This document shows, piece after piece, positions 7,654-18,037 of a stretch of DNA of 64,000 bases. The stretch lies in the NCBI GenBank assembly GCA_964346765.1, contig CAYFWB010000002.1:124001-188000 (forward strand), read 5' to 3'. Each line of letters opens with the position of its first letter. Within the stretch, counting starts at the first letter, position 1. The notes under the pieces are model-generated. The model was not told the origin of the DNA, searched no databases, and saw only the letters and a list, made by a program, of their open reading frames with translations. Made by a program: the position numbers and the translations under genes. This DNA comes from JBGSPQ01 sp964346765. GTDB taxonomy: Bacteria > Patescibacteriota > Gracilibacteria > UBA1369.

Positions 7654-10136
7654 AAAACCGCCTGCAACGCGAGCATCCCTTTATATTATGGGGTGCGGTT
7701 ATTTTAGCCGTGTTTTTTGTTTTATGTTTTTCCTTTTATCTTTATATAGCTTTTTTGATCCCGATTCCCGCAATTTTTGATGCCGTTGATTATCCGACAA
7801 CAAAAATATATGACCGCAACGGACAGCTTTTATATGAAGTTCTGCAACCCGATTTTGGTAAGAGGACGATAATACCGATTGCACAGTTTCCGGACAGTTT
7901 TATCAATGCCACTCTGGCGGCCGAAGATATTAATTTTTATTCTCATCCGGGGGTGGATTTTTGGGCTATTGGCAGGGCGATTTTTTTTAATGTGCGGGAA
8001 CAAAGGATTGTAAGCGGGGCCAGTACAATCACACAGCAGTTGGTGAGAAATGTTATTGGAAGCGGTGAAGCGCGTGATATTTACGATAAGGCGTTGGAGG
8101 CTATTTATGCCGTAAGGATCACCAATGAATACTCGAAAGATAAAATATTGGAGCTTTATCTGAACAGAATATATTATGGCAATATGTCTTACGGAGCGCA
8201 GTCGGCGGCGCGGGATTATTTTGGTAAAAACATTAATGATCTTGATTTGGCGGAAAGTTCTTTTATAGCGGGTCTGCCGCAATCACCTTCAAGGTATAAT
8301 CCTTTTGTATCATTTGAAAATGCCAAAAATAGGCAAAAATATGTTCTTGAGCAGATGGCCAAAAACAACTTTATTTCTGAAGCGGAGGCGGAAGCGGCTT
8401 ATGATGAACCTATATATTTAAGACCCAATAAACATTTAATGCATGCTCCGCACTTTGTGCTTTATGTTTTAAATGAACTGGATGAAAAATATGGCAGTGA
8501 AACCGTACGCAAAGAAGGCCTGCAGGTATATACGACGCTTGATCTTAACCTGCAGATTGAAGCGGAAAGAATTATTGAAAGGCGGATAACCGATCTGGAG
8601 CAAAACAATGTTAATAACGGGGCATTGGTGGCGGCAAATGTTGATTCTGGACAAATTTTGGCTTGGGTGGGAAGCGCGGATTATTTTGATGAGGAAATAG
8701 ACGGTGCCGTGGATATTGTAACAAGCCTTAGGCAACCCGGATCATCCATTAAACCGCTAACTTATTTGTTGGCATTTGAAAAAGGCTATACTCCGGCCAC
8801 TGTTATTTTTGACGTGCCAACACAGTTTGAAACGGAAACGGGTCCTTATTCGCCAAAAAATTATGATCTGGATTATCATGGTCCGGTAAGGGCACGAACC
8901 GCGCTGGCAAGTTCTTTTAACATACCGGCGGTTAAAACACTGGAATATGTTGGAGTGAATGATTTTATCGCTTTTTTAAGGAAGCTTGGAATCGACACGA
9001 TGAATCAACCGGCTAGTCACTACGGTCTGGCCTTAACGCTTGGCGGTGGCGAAGTGCGAATGATCGATATGCTGAGGGCTTATATGGTTCTGGCCAATAC
9101 GGGAGATCGCTTTGATTACTCTACAATACTGGAAATAGAGGATGCTTCCGGGAAAGATATTTATAGACGACCTTCTCCAACCAAACAATATGTACTCGGT
9201 CTGAATGGCAGAGCGCACGCTTATCAGATAATTGACATTTTGAGCGACCGCTTCGCTCGTATCCCCGGATTCGGGGAAGGAGGAGTATTGGAGGTTCCGT
9301 TCCCGGCTGCTGTGAAAACGGGGACCACAAGAAACTTTAGAGACAACTGGACTATCGGGTTTTCACCAAAATTATTAACGGCCGTCTGGGTGGGCAACGC
9401 AGACGCCGGCCCCATGGAAAATATTTCCGGCATAGACGGCGCCGCACCAATCTGGTCGGACTTTACGCGCGCTTATCATGAACAAACGCCAGCCGGCGAC
9501 TTTATTAAACCTGATAATTTAAAGGAAGTTGAAATCTGTGAAATTTCTGGCATGCTGCCTACCGCTTTATGCGAAGACCGTATTTATGAATATTTTGTTA
9601 AAGGATCAAAGCCCAAGGAAACTGACAATTACTATCAATTGTTCAAAATTAATAAACAAACAGGACGGATTGTGCCTAGTCAATGTGTGAGTAATTATTT
9701 GCCTCATGAAGTAGAGGAAAAAGTACTGGTGGCTTATCCAGCCGAGCTCCAAAAATGGGCGGAGCAAAAAGGGCTCGCATTACCGCAATATGAACCCTGC
9801 GCTTTATCAAATGACAACCCTGTTAATTATACAAACGGGTATACACCTGATAACGCTAATTCATTTTTAATAGAATCTCCCGCCAATAACGACGAGTACC
9901 AACTTCAGCCCGAATTGCCAATTTCTGCGCAGAAAATTCCTTTCCGGGTTGTTACTCCCGTAAACACATTAAAAGTGAACTATATGATTGATGATAAGGT
10001 GGCAGGTACTGTTATGGAAAAGCCTTATACTTATTTATGGATGCCCGAAAAAGGTGACCATGTTTTAAAGGCGGAAGCGGAGCTGAATACAGGAAAAATA
10101 ATTACTTCAAGCAGTGTTTTTTTTAAAATTAACTGA
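7632..10136 (+). CDS. pbpC: Bifunctional peptidoglycan synthase, PbpC/class A PBP
   Basis: 834-residue class A penicillin-binding protein that polymerises lipid II and cross-links glycan strands outside the membrane. A membrane helix spans about 18-42. The glycosyltransferase-51 domain has the catalytic E98-D99 ('AAEDINFYSHPGVDF') and SGASTITQQLVRN. The transpeptidase domain has SSIK (371-374), SFN (428-430) and KTG (562-564). The last 85 residues ('SPANNDEYQL...') resemble the small beta domain at the C-terminus of PBP1C, which is why PbpC is preferred over PBP1A. It overlaps the HTH gene by 22 bases and is followed by a sigma factor and an alpha-2-macroglobulin. PbpC and alpha-2-macroglobulin are a known gene pair in bacteria. 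It ends in UGA. Confidence 0.93.
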   Translation: MVSVLEIKNRLQREHPFILWGAVILAVFFVLCFSFYLYIAFLIPIPAIFDAVDYPTTKIYDRNGQLLYEVLQPDFGKRTIIPIAQFPDSFINATLAAEDINFYSHPGVDFWAIGRAIFFNVREQRIVSGASTITQQLVRNVIGSGEARDIYDKALEAIYAVRITNEYSKDKILELYLNRIYYGNMSYGAQSAARDYFGKNINDLDLAESSFIAGLPQSPSRYNPFVSFENAKNRQKYVLEQMAKNNFISEAEAEAAYDEPIYLRPNKHLMHAPHFVLYVLNELDEKYGSETVRKEGLQVYTTLDLNLQIEAERIIERRITDLEQNNVNNGALVAANVDSGQILAWVGSADYFDEEIDGAVDIVTSLRQPGSSIKPLTYLLAFEKGYTPATVIFDVPTQFETETGPYSPKNYDLDYHGPVRARTALASSFNIPAVKTLEYVGVNDFIAFLRKLGIDTMNQPASHYGLALTLGGGEVRMIDMLRAYMVLANTGDRFDYSTILEIEDASGKDIYRRPSPTKQYVLGLNGRAHAYQIIDILSDRFARIPGFGEGGVLEVPFPAAVKTGTTRNFRDNWTIGFSPKLLTAVWVGNADAGPMENISGIDGAAPIWSDFTRAYHEQTPAGDFIKPDNLKEVEICEISGMLPTALCEDRIYEYFVKGSKPKETDNYYQLFKINKQTGRIVPSQCVSNYLPHEVEEKVLVAYPAELQKWAEQKGLALPQYEPCALSNDNPVNYTNGYTPDNANSFLIESPANNDEYQLQPELPISAQKIPFRVVTPVNTLKVNYMIDDKVAGTVMEKPYTYLWMPEKGDHVLKAEAELNTGKIITSSSVFFKIN

Positions 10137-10265
10137 TTTTGTAATAATCTTTTATACGTTTTGTTTGATATATTGATTATTACCTTTTGTTGGTTTATGT
10201 TTGGAGGCATCGCGGTGGGGATCAAAAACAATACTTACAATAAGATATATAGATCGTCTAAAACA

Positions 10266-10817
10266 ATGGATTTGAACGAGGAACAACAACTTGTAGAGGA
10301 CTCCAAAACTGACAGCACCGGCTTTGTAAAGCTTTATGATCTCTATTTTCCAAAGATTTACGCGTACGTGGCGGCCAAAATAAGAGATAAAGACGACGTT
10401 GAAGATATTGTCAGCGAAACTTTTATGAAAGCTCTGGAAGCTCTGCCGAGATATGAAAACCGAGGTTTCCCCTTTGGGGCGTGGCTTTTCACCATAGCCC
10501 GCAATAATCTGAACAATTACTATAATAAGTATAACAAGAATCAACACGCGGAACTTGAAGATGAAAGGTTTGTAGTTGATGAGGAAAAACAAAAATCCCC
10601 CAAAAAAAAGGCGGAAGAAGATGAACTGGCTGAAAAGGTTAAACTTATTCTTAATGAATTACCCGAAAGAGACCTTAACGTGATTCAGCTTCGATTTTTC
10701 AGCCAAATGACGAATCGAGAAATTGTGCATATTACAGGTCTTTCCGAAAGTAATGTCGCTGTAATCATATTCAGAACACTTAAAAAAATTAAACCTGACT
10801 TAAAATACTTTGCTTAA
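10266..10817 (+). CDS. ECF-type RNA polymerase sigma factor
   Basis: 183-residue sigma-70 family protein. Region 2 covers about 15-85 (YDLYFPKIYAYVAAKI, DDVEDIVSETFMKAL, FGAWLFTIARN). A charged linker follows at about 100-125, then region 4 at about 128-178 (LPERDLNVIQLRFF, NREIVHITGLSESNV). The frame is open 35 codons further upstream from a TTG, but that part has no sigma-like character, so the ATG at 10266 is preferred. The stop codon is one base before the next ATG, so it is translationally coupled to the alpha-2-macroglobulin gene, whose cytoplasmic head could be its anti-sigma factor. Likely an envelope-stress sigma factor, which is an inference. Confidence 0.88.
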   Translation: MDLNEEQQLVEDSKTDSTGFVKLYDLYFPKIYAYVAAKIRDKDDVEDIVSETFMKALEALPRYENRGFPFGAWLFTIARNNLNNYYNKYNKNQHAELEDERFVVDEEKQKSPKKKAEEDELAEKVKLILNELPERDLNVIQLRFFSQMTNREIVHITGLSESNVAVIIFRTLKKIKPDLKYFA

Positions 10818-10818
10818 T

Positions 10819-13800
10819 ATGTTTTTTCTTAAAAAGAAAATTGGAGAACTGATGAAAATGCTGGAAGGCGATAAAATTCCGAAAGATTTGGAGAAAGTTA
10901 CGCGCGCCATTGAAGACGCGGCGCCCAATAAAGCCAATCCGTCTTTCCAAAAGAAACTGCGCGAACAGCTTATGGCCAAACATAAAACAGTGGCGGCGGA
11001 AGCGGCTGACAATGCTAAAAAAGAGACCAATGCTACGAATCAGAAAAAAGAACAAAAAACTTCTTCCGAAGGGAAAAAACCCGGTGGGTTTGGTCTTTTG
11101 GACTTGTTTGGAGGCGCGCCTTTCAAAGGTTGGGCGTTTGTCCCCGTACTGCTTGTTATTTTACTTGTTTCCGGCATTGCCACTTACCCGTTTATACCGG
11201 CGCCCCAGGTGCAGGGATATTCATTGAAGAAAAATGTGCGCGAGATCGCTTATAATGCCCCGATTAAAATTGTGTTTACACAGCCGATGGACCAGGGGTC
11301 GGTTAAAAATGCTTTTCATATTGAACCCGCAATCAAAGGTGATATTGAGTGGCAAGGAAACACAATGCTTTTTGTCCCCGAATCTCAATTTGAAGTCGGG
11401 GAAAGATACGCGGTTTATGTGGAAAAAGATGCCAAGAGTGTTTTGCAGAAACAGATGCCTTACGGTTATGAAGAGAAATTTCAAATTAGCGGCCCTCCGC
11501 AGGTTAAGCTGTTCAACCCTGCCGACGGTTCAAAAAACATTGATACCAAATCCAAAATAACGATTATGTTCGACCGGCCGATGACTGCTTTGCAAAGTCT
11601 TGATGACGGTGAAGCCCATATGCCGGAAATTGAAATCGAACCTGAAGTTGAAGGCAGATTCAAATGGCTGGGCACTAATTCTATCCAGTTCATTCCCGAA
11701 GAACTGGATTATTCAACGGTTTATACCGTTAAAGTCCCCGAGGGCACGGTTTCGGCGGCGGGCGGAAAGACCGACACGGATTTTGTATCTACTTTTACCA
11801 CGATTACTCCGCAACTTACAAATGCCGAACCTTATGACGGCTATCGGTATAACGGGCCGGAAACAAATGTAAGGTTTGAGTTTAATCAACCTATGAGTCT
11901 TGATGCGGTAAATGAAAAAATTATCTGGTACAAATATAAAGGTGATGATCAAAAAATTACGGGTCTAAAATACACGGGGACGGAAGTTACCAAAGTTTTT
12001 TCCGTTCAAGACTGGGAGAAGATAGATTACAACGCAAGATATCTAAATATTGACGACCTGAAAAATGATGCTGGTGATAACAACGAGTTTGATGAAAATG
12101 ATGTTAATAAAGAAGTATTAAAAGATACTTTTGTGCTGGAAAGCACAGAAAAGCTGGATTTTGATTCGGTCTATTTTATTAAAATATCCAAAGATCTGAA
12201 AGCCGCGGAAGGTGAGTTTACTTTGCCCGAAGACGCTGCTCTGCTATTTAAAACAGTGGGTGAGCTGACAATTGTCGAGACCGATCCGCCCAACGGCGTT
12301 GATCTGGCCACTTATAAAAAAGGTAGCAGGTCGTACATTGGACGGCTTAACTGGGTTGACGTGGATTTTAGTCATCCTTTGTTGGAGGAACAGGAATATA
12401 TTGATTTTGTAACGATATCACCCGAAAAAGAAGACGCCGACGGTGAAATCATCGAGCCAAACGTGAGCCCGGGTTATGATGGCAGGAGTCTGTCTATTCG
12501 CTATCCGTTCGATCCTTCAACCGACTATTCAGTAAATATCAAATCCGGATTAAAAGATCCTTTCGGTCAGCAAATGGAAAATGATTACTCTATAGAGTTT
12601 AAATCGGCTCCACTGGTATCGGCTATGAGTCTGGCAAAGACTTCGGATATTAGTATACTTGATGCTAATAAATCGCCGGTTTATTATATGAAGTCGACAA
12701 ATATCGATTATGCGGATTTTAACTTTAAGAAGCTTACGAACGAAGAATTCAGAATGGTTTATGGAAGCGGATATATTTCAAGAAAAGCCCAGCAGGCGCT
12801 GGAGGGTCCGTTTATTTCGTGGCAAAAAACACTGGAAGAAAACTTTAACAAGCAGGTAACGACCAAAATTGATCTAGAGGAGGAAACCGGACAAACCCTG
12901 GAGCCCGGCATTTACTATTTTGATGCGTACAATTCAAATGTCTCTAAACGATACGGACAATACGACGGTAAAGAAAGACAGGTCTTTGTTTATACTTATT
13001 CATCCCTCGCAGTGAAGCGCAGTGCGGATGAAATGCTTGTGTGGGCGACCTCATTGAATGACGGCAGTCCCGTCTCGGGTATGAGTATTTCGGTTTTAAC
13101 AAATGAGGGCGCAGAAGTCGCGAGTGCCACAACCGATGAAAACGGTTTGGCTAAAATTGATCTGCCAGAAAAGAAGGTTAATGAAGATGACGGTTATTAT
13201 GACTATTATCCCGATGATTACACGGTGGTAGGTCGAAAAGGAAACGATATGACAATTTCCCATTCTACCTGGAGCGAAGGAATCGCGCCGTGGAATTTCA
13301 ATCTTGATTATTCACTTCTGCAGGCTGAATATTATGTATATTCCTATACTGACAGGCCTATTTACCGGCCCGGTCATAACGTTTATTATAAAGGTCTGGT
13401 CAGAAAGGATGAAGATGCGCGTTTCGCTCTTCCAAAAGGACAAAAAGTTCATGTAATAATTGAAGATAGTCAGGGGGAAATCGTGCTGGAAAAGGATCAT
13501 GATTTAAATGAAAACGGTACGTTTCAAGGTGAAATCGCTCTAAGTGATGAAGCGAGAACCGGAAATTACAGGATTATTACATCTTTGCCCGATGTTCAGG
13601 CGCCGGCATACATGAACAAGTTTTCCAAATCATTTTTGGTGGCGGAATATAGAAAGCCGGACTATGAGCTTATTATTGAAGCGGATAAAGACAATTACGT
13701 TAACGGCGAAACGGCAAAACTTGAAGTTAAGGGAGCTTACTTCTTCGGCGCCCCGATGCCGGATGCAGAAATTGAATGGACGGTAAAGAGCGAGGATTAT

Positions 13801-16800
13801 TATTTCTTTTTATCAGGCGATTCAGGTAGCATTTACGCAAACAAATGGTTCAGTTTTTCTAATCAGGGGCATTTCTGCTACTGGGGATGCGAAAGCGACA
13901 GTGAAGTTGTTTCCAGCGGTAAGGCCAAGCTTAATAAATCCGGAAATTATACGATTGAATTGCCACTGGATATTTCAGAAAACAAAATGAGCCAGTTTTA
14001 TACTGTTGAGGTGACAGCGTATGATTTGAATAATCAGAGTGTTTCAAACAGAATTACCGTACCGGTTCACGCAGGTGAATATTATGTGGGTGTTTTGAAT
14101 AAAGATTATATTGTATCTACCGGAGATAAAGCCAAATTTGAAGTTGTTAGTGTTGATTTTGAGGGAGATCCCGTGGGTGGAAAAGATGTTGAGGTTTCCT
14201 ATAACAAGAGAACATGGAACACGGTTAAAAAGAAAAATGTGGACGGTGGTTTTTACTATGAAAATTCCTACTCGGACGAAATTATTGAAAAGAAAACCGT
14301 CCGTACAGATGATAAAGGGTACGCACAGGTTGAGTTTGACGCCGAAGAAGGTGGCAGTTTTCATGCCGTGGTCGAATCGAAAGATGGTAAAGACAATACG
14401 ATAATAGCTTCCACAAGCGTTTATGTCTCAAGCGGTCAATTTATTAACTGGGGGCTTGAGAATAACGACAGAATTGAGCTGGTGCCCGATAAGCTTGAAT
14501 ATAAACCGGGGGAAACGGCTCATATTCTGGTTAAATCTCCTTATGAAAATGTCTGGGCTTTAGTCACGCAGGAAAGAAACGGAATCATGGAGTATGATAT
14601 AGTTAAAATTGAATCCAATTCAGACACAATAAATATCCCGATTACGGAGCAGTCGATACCGAATCTTTTTGTTTCGGTCGTTCTGGTTAAGGGTAGTAAT
14701 ATGCAGGCGGGTCTTTCCGAACCACCGCTGGGAGCCAATGATGAAAGGTCAGTTGCGGCGTTTAAGACCGGCTACACTACTCTTCAGGTTGATAACAGCA
14801 GTAAGGAGCTTGATATTAATGTTGAAACTGATACGGAAAAATATCATCCGGGTGATGAAGTAACGATTAAGGTTAAGACTCTGAATCAGAATGGTGATCC
14901 GGTGAAAGCCGAGGTTTCGTTGAGTGTGGTGGATAAGAGTGTTCTTTCTTTGACCAAAACGGTTACTGCGGACTTATTGAACGCATTTTACAGGAAAAGG
15001 ATGCTCGGCGTAGCTACAGCGCATACATTAACCAAAGCAATTTCCAGAATTAATGTTCAAGTTGAAGCTGGATTAAAGGGCGGCGGCGGCGCATCGCCCA
15101 AAAAAAGAGGTACTTTTAAAGATACGGCGCATTGGGAAGGTAGTCTTGAGACTGATGAAAACGGTAACGGTGAAATATCATTTAAACTTCCGGATAATCT
15201 TACCACTTGGGAAATTCTGGCTATCGGTATAACCGATGATACTCTGGTGGGTAGTCAAAGATCTGAATTTCTGGTAACTAAGGATGTTTTGGTCAGGCCG
15301 GTTCTGCCACGTTTTTTTATTAAGGATGATACAATGACTATCGGAGGGATTGTTCATAATTATCTTGATACGGAGGAAACATTTACTTTGAATCTGGATG
15401 CTGACGGGGTTGAATTTATTAATGGGTCGGAGGCTGAACAAAAAGTTACTCTGAAACCTGATGAAGAGGCCAAACTTGAATGGAATATTAGAGTTCTTAA
15501 TAAGACTGAAGCGGTATTTGTTTTTGATGTTAGAAATGTTAAAGATGCTTCGGTTGGCGATGTGATTGAACAGAAACTGCCGATTGAACCTTTTAGTTTT
15601 CCGGAGGTAGTGGCCACTTCATTAACGATTGATGACAGTAAAAAACATGTTGAAACCATCTGGCTACCGAACAATATAGATACAAATTACGGCGAACTTA
15701 AAGTTACTGTTTCACCGACTTTGACGGGTTCAATTGGTAGCGGTCTGGACTATTTAATGAGGTTTCCTTATGGTTGTGCGGAACAAACAGCCAGCGCGCT
15801 ACTTCCTAATCTTGTTTTGAAACAGCTTATGGATCTGCCCACGGTGGATAATAATCTGGTCGACCCAGAACAACTTCAAAAAAATGTGGAGTCGGGTATT
15901 CAAAGTTTATATAAGTATCAAGGTAGTAATGGAGGATGGGGTATATGGCAATCAAGCAATCCCACACCTTATTTAACTTCATATGTTTTATATACTTTGA
16001 ATGAAGCCAAAAAAGCCGGCTACACCGTTGATAATGATGTGATCTCCAGGGGTAAGAAGTATATTGGCAATTATATGAATAGTCACGGTTTGATAAAATC
16101 CAACGCCACCGACTCGAAAGCGAAAAAGCGCGAATCAAGGCGTAACTCCAATGCTCGCGCTTACGGATTATATGTTCTTTCCGAAGTGGGAGGTCAGGAT
16201 CTGGGTCTGACTAATAATCTTTATGAGTATAAAAATCAGCTTAATCTTTTTTCTAAAGCTTACCTGGTAATGACCTATCATAATTTACTTGATGGTATTG
16301 ATGGTTCTGTGGCTTCGAATACCAGGTCGAAAATGAATACATTGATTGATGAGATTCTGGCGGAAGCGAAAGAGACTCCCAGAGGCTTTCATTTTGAGGA
16401 AAAACAGAATTTGTATTACATGTTTGATACCAATACCCGAACCACGGCTATTGTTTTACAGATGCTTTCAAGAGTTAAACCGGATCATCCATATATTCCC
16501 AAAATTTTGAGACATTTGTTGATAGAAAAGAAAGATGGTCATTTTTCATCTACCCAGGAAACCGCCGTCAGTATGATTGCTATGCTTGAATATATTATTA
16601 GCAGTAAGGAGCTGGAGGCAAGTTATAACGCTTTAGTAACCTTAAACGGCAATGAAGTCGTTAATGAATCCTTTACAGCTCAGAATATCGCCGAACAGAA
16701 GGTGGCGGAAATTAATTTGAGTGAACTGCTACCGAATAATCAGGATAATGAAATTACATTCGATCGTAACGGTTCGGGTAAAATGTACGCTGATATGAAT

Positions 16801-17307
16801 CTCAAATATTACTTGCCCACGGAAAAAATTGAACCGCGAAACGAAGGTATTATGGTTACGCACGAGTATTATCTGCTGGAAGACAAGAACATGGAAAAAC
16901 CGGTAAACAGCGCCAAACTGGGAGAAACTCTAAGAGGTACAATTACGCTTATTGTGCCCGAAGAATCGTATTATGTGATGGTCGAAGATTTCTTGCCGGC
17001 CGGACTTGAAGGTGTGGACTTTTCTTTGAAGACTTCACAGCAATCTCTGAAGGCTGATATTTATGAAAGTCGTGATTACGGCTGGTGGTATTATGACAGT
17101 TCATGGCGCTTTAATTATAAAGAAACGCGGGATGATAGAATGATGTTTTTTGCTGATCGTCTGACCAAAGGCGTTTATGAATTGAATTATTATGTTAGGG
17201 CGACAACCCCCGGAAAGTTTAGGGATAAGCCGGTTTTGGCGCAGGAACTTTATTTTCCGGAGGTGTTTGGAAGGACGGGCGGCGGAATATTTGAAGTGAC
17301 GAAATAG
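10819..17307 (+). CDS. Membrane-anchored bacterial alpha-2-macroglobulin with cytoplasmic head
   Basis: 2162-residue protease-trap protein. Residues 1-103 are cytoplasmic and charged (helical 'NPSFQKKLREQLMAKH'), followed by one membrane helix at about 104-126. Outside come Ig-like (Big_5-type) modules at about 130-600, macroglobulin domains including 'DRPIYRPGHNVYYKG' (about 850), a bait-like region, and the A2M domain 'WEGSLETDENGNGEISFKLPD'. The thioester motif is G-CAEQ with C1653 and Q1656, within an alpha/alpha-toroid fold. The family forms a covalent thioester trap for attacking proteases and usually pairs with PBP1C, as here. Unusually, the head looks like a short anti-sigma domain and the gene starts one base after a sigma factor. 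Family lengths of about 1500-1900 are common, so this one is long. Confidence 0.93.
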   Translation: MFFLKKKIGELMKMLEGDKIPKDLEKVTRAIEDAAPNKANPSFQKKLREQLMAKHKTVAAEAADNAKKETNATNQKKEQKTSSEGKKPGGFGLLDLFGGAPFKGWAFVPVLLVILLVSGIATYPFIPAPQVQGYSLKKNVREIAYNAPIKIVFTQPMDQGSVKNAFHIEPAIKGDIEWQGNTMLFVPESQFEVGERYAVYVEKDAKSVLQKQMPYGYEEKFQISGPPQVKLFNPADGSKNIDTKSKITIMFDRPMTALQSLDDGEAHMPEIEIEPEVEGRFKWLGTNSIQFIPEELDYSTVYTVKVPEGTVSAAGGKTDTDFVSTFTTITPQLTNAEPYDGYRYNGPETNVRFEFNQPMSLDAVNEKIIWYKYKGDDQKITGLKYTGTEVTKVFSVQDWEKIDYNARYLNIDDLKNDAGDNNEFDENDVNKEVLKDTFVLESTEKLDFDSVYFIKISKDLKAAEGEFTLPEDAALLFKTVGELTIVETDPPNGVDLATYKKGSRSYIGRLNWVDVDFSHPLLEEQEYIDFVTISPEKEDADGEIIEPNVSPGYDGRSLSIRYPFDPSTDYSVNIKSGLKDPFGQQMENDYSIEFKSAPLVSAMSLAKTSDISILDANKSPVYYMKSTNIDYADFNFKKLTNEEFRMVYGSGYISRKAQQALEGPFISWQKTLEENFNKQVTTKIDLEEETGQTLEPGIYYFDAYNSNVSKRYGQYDGKERQVFVYTYSSLAVKRSADEMLVWATSLNDGSPVSGMSISVLTNEGAEVASATTDENGLAKIDLPEKKVNEDDGYYDYYPDDYTVVGRKGNDMTISHSTWSEGIAPWNFNLDYSLLQAEYYVYSYTDRPIYRPGHNVYYKGLVRKDEDARFALPKGQKVHVIIEDSQGEIVLEKDHDLNENGTFQGEIALSDEARTGNYRIITSLPDVQAPAYMNKFSKSFLVAEYRKPDYELIIEADKDNYVNGETAKLEVKGAYFFGAPMPDAEIEWTVKSEDYYFFLSGDSGSIYANKWFSFSNQGHFCYWGCESDSEVVSSGKAKLNKSGNYTIELPLDISENKMSQFYTVEVTAYDLNNQSVSNRITVPVHAGEYYVGVLNKDYIVSTGDKAKFEVVSVDFEGDPVGGKDVEVSYNKRTWNTVKKKNVDGGFYYENSYSDEIIEKKTVRTDDKGYAQVEFDAEEGGSFHAVVESKDGKDNTIIASTSVYVSSGQFINWGLENNDRIELVPDKLEYKPGETAHILVKSPYENVWALVTQERNGIMEYDIVKIESNSDTINIPITEQSIPNLFVSVVLVKGSNMQAGLSEPPLGANDERSVAAFKTGYTTLQVDNSSKELDINVETDTEKYHPGDEVTIKVKTLNQNGDPVKAEVSLSVVDKSVLSLTKTVTADLLNAFYRKRMLGVATAHTLTKAISRINVQVEAGLKGGGGASPKKRGTFKDTAHWEGSLETDENGNGEISFKLPDNLTTWEILAIGITDDTLVGSQRSEFLVTKDVLVRPVLPRFFIKDDTMTIGGIVHNYLDTEETFTLNLDADGVEFINGSEAEQKVTLKPDEEAKLEWNIRVLNKTEAVFVFDVRNVKDASVGDVIEQKLPIEPFSFPEVVATSLTIDDSKKHVETIWLPNNIDTNYGELKVTVSPTLTGSIGSGLDYLMRFPYGCAEQTASALLPNLVLKQLMDLPTVDNNLVDPEQLQKNVESGIQSLYKYQGSNGGWGIWQSSNPTPYLTSYVLYTLNEAKKAGYTVDNDVISRGKKYIGNYMNSHGLIKSNATDSKAKKRESRRNSNARAYGLYVLSEVGGQDLGLTNNLYEYKNQLNLFSKAYLVMTYHNLLDGIDGSVASNTRSKMNTLIDEILAEAKETPRGFHFEEKQNLYYMFDTNTRTTAIVLQMLSRVKPDHPYIPKILRHLLIEKKDGHFSSTQETAVSMIAMLEYIISSKELEASYNALVTLNGNEVVNESFTAQNIAEQKVAEINLSELLPNNQDNEITFDRNGSGKMYADMNLKYYLPTEKIEPRNEGIMVTHEYYLLEDKNMEKPVNSAKLGETLRGTITLIVPEESYYVMVEDFLPAGLEGVDFSLKTSQQSLKADIYESRDYGWWYYDSSWRFNYKETRDDRMMFFADRLTKGVYELNYYVRATTPGKFRDKPVLAQELYFPEVFGRTGGGIFEVTK

Positions 17308-17393
17308 AGCGTTTATTGGTGGATAAATGGTGGAAATGATTTAACCGTTGGTGGTATACTCAACGCGGTCCGGAGTTTTTGTCTGTTTTAAGC

Positions 17394-18035
17394 ATGAAAA
17401 TATCTCTAAAAAAAGAGATCCTGCGCAAACTTTTTCATTTGATGGAATTGCCGGTGCTTTTGCTGTACACCTATGTGCGCTACATATGGGATGAGAGAGT
17501 GGCTATTTTGGTGCTTACGGCAATGTTTCTGATTCTGCTGGAAATTGAATACATAAGGCTGGAAGTGAAGCCGAAAATACCCAGGATTCTGAATTTGTTC
17601 AGGCCAAGAGAAAGAAATAATGTTACGGGCACGGTATTTTTTATTTCTGCGACGATTATTGTGTTTGGGGCGTTTGATTATCAGATAGCGATGTTGGCAC
17701 TCTTAATGACTGTTTTTGGTGATCTGATGTCGGCATTGGTGGGGATAAGATTTGGGAAACATAAACTGTTTAAGAAAAAAACGGGCGAAGGTCTTTTGGC
17801 GGGTTTGGCCATTAATCTGTTAATCGGATATTTGTTTTTGCCCGCTTTCCCGGTTATTTTTATTCCGATGGCGTTTGTGGCGGCATTTGTTGAGCTGATT
17901 ACAAACAAGATTGATGATAACATTACTGTTCCTCTCTTTTCCGGCTTTACCGGCCAGATGATCGTTTATTTGTTCGCCTTTCATCTTCCAAGCTTTCCCG
18001 AACCTATTTCATGGATATTTCTTCTTTATAGCTAG
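17394..18035 (+). CDS. SEC59/DGK1/VTE5-type CTP-dependent lipid kinase-like membrane protein
   Basis: 213-residue integral membrane protein with about six helices. The motif 'GDLMSALVGIRFGKHKL' followed by 'KKTGEGLLAGLAINLLIGY' matches the conserved core of the dolichol kinase / CTP-diacylglycerol kinase / phytol kinase group (related to phosphatidate cytidylyltransferases). Such proteins phosphorylate a lipid alcohol in the membrane. A TTG 15 bases upstream also keeps the frame open, but the ATG at 17394 is preferred. It starts a run of closely spaced genes. The substrate cannot be told from sequence alone. A polyprenol or diacylglycerol is plausible given the envelope genes nearby. Confidence 0.7.
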   Translation: MKISLKKEILRKLFHLMELPVLLLYTYVRYIWDERVAILVLTAMFLILLEIEYIRLEVKPKIPRILNLFRPRERNNVTGTVFFISATIIVFGAFDYQIAMLALLMTVFGDLMSALVGIRFGKHKLFKKKTGEGLLAGLAINLLIGYLFLPAFPVIFIPMAFVAAFVELITNKIDDNITVPLFSGFTGQMIVYLFAFHLPSFPEPISWIFLLYS

Positions 18036-18037
18036 TT

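Noticed and set aside
10161..10265. N-terminal extension of the sigma factor from a TTG
   Set aside because: The extra 35 residues are hydrophobic and then basic with no sigma-factor character. The ATG at 10266 gives the normal family start.
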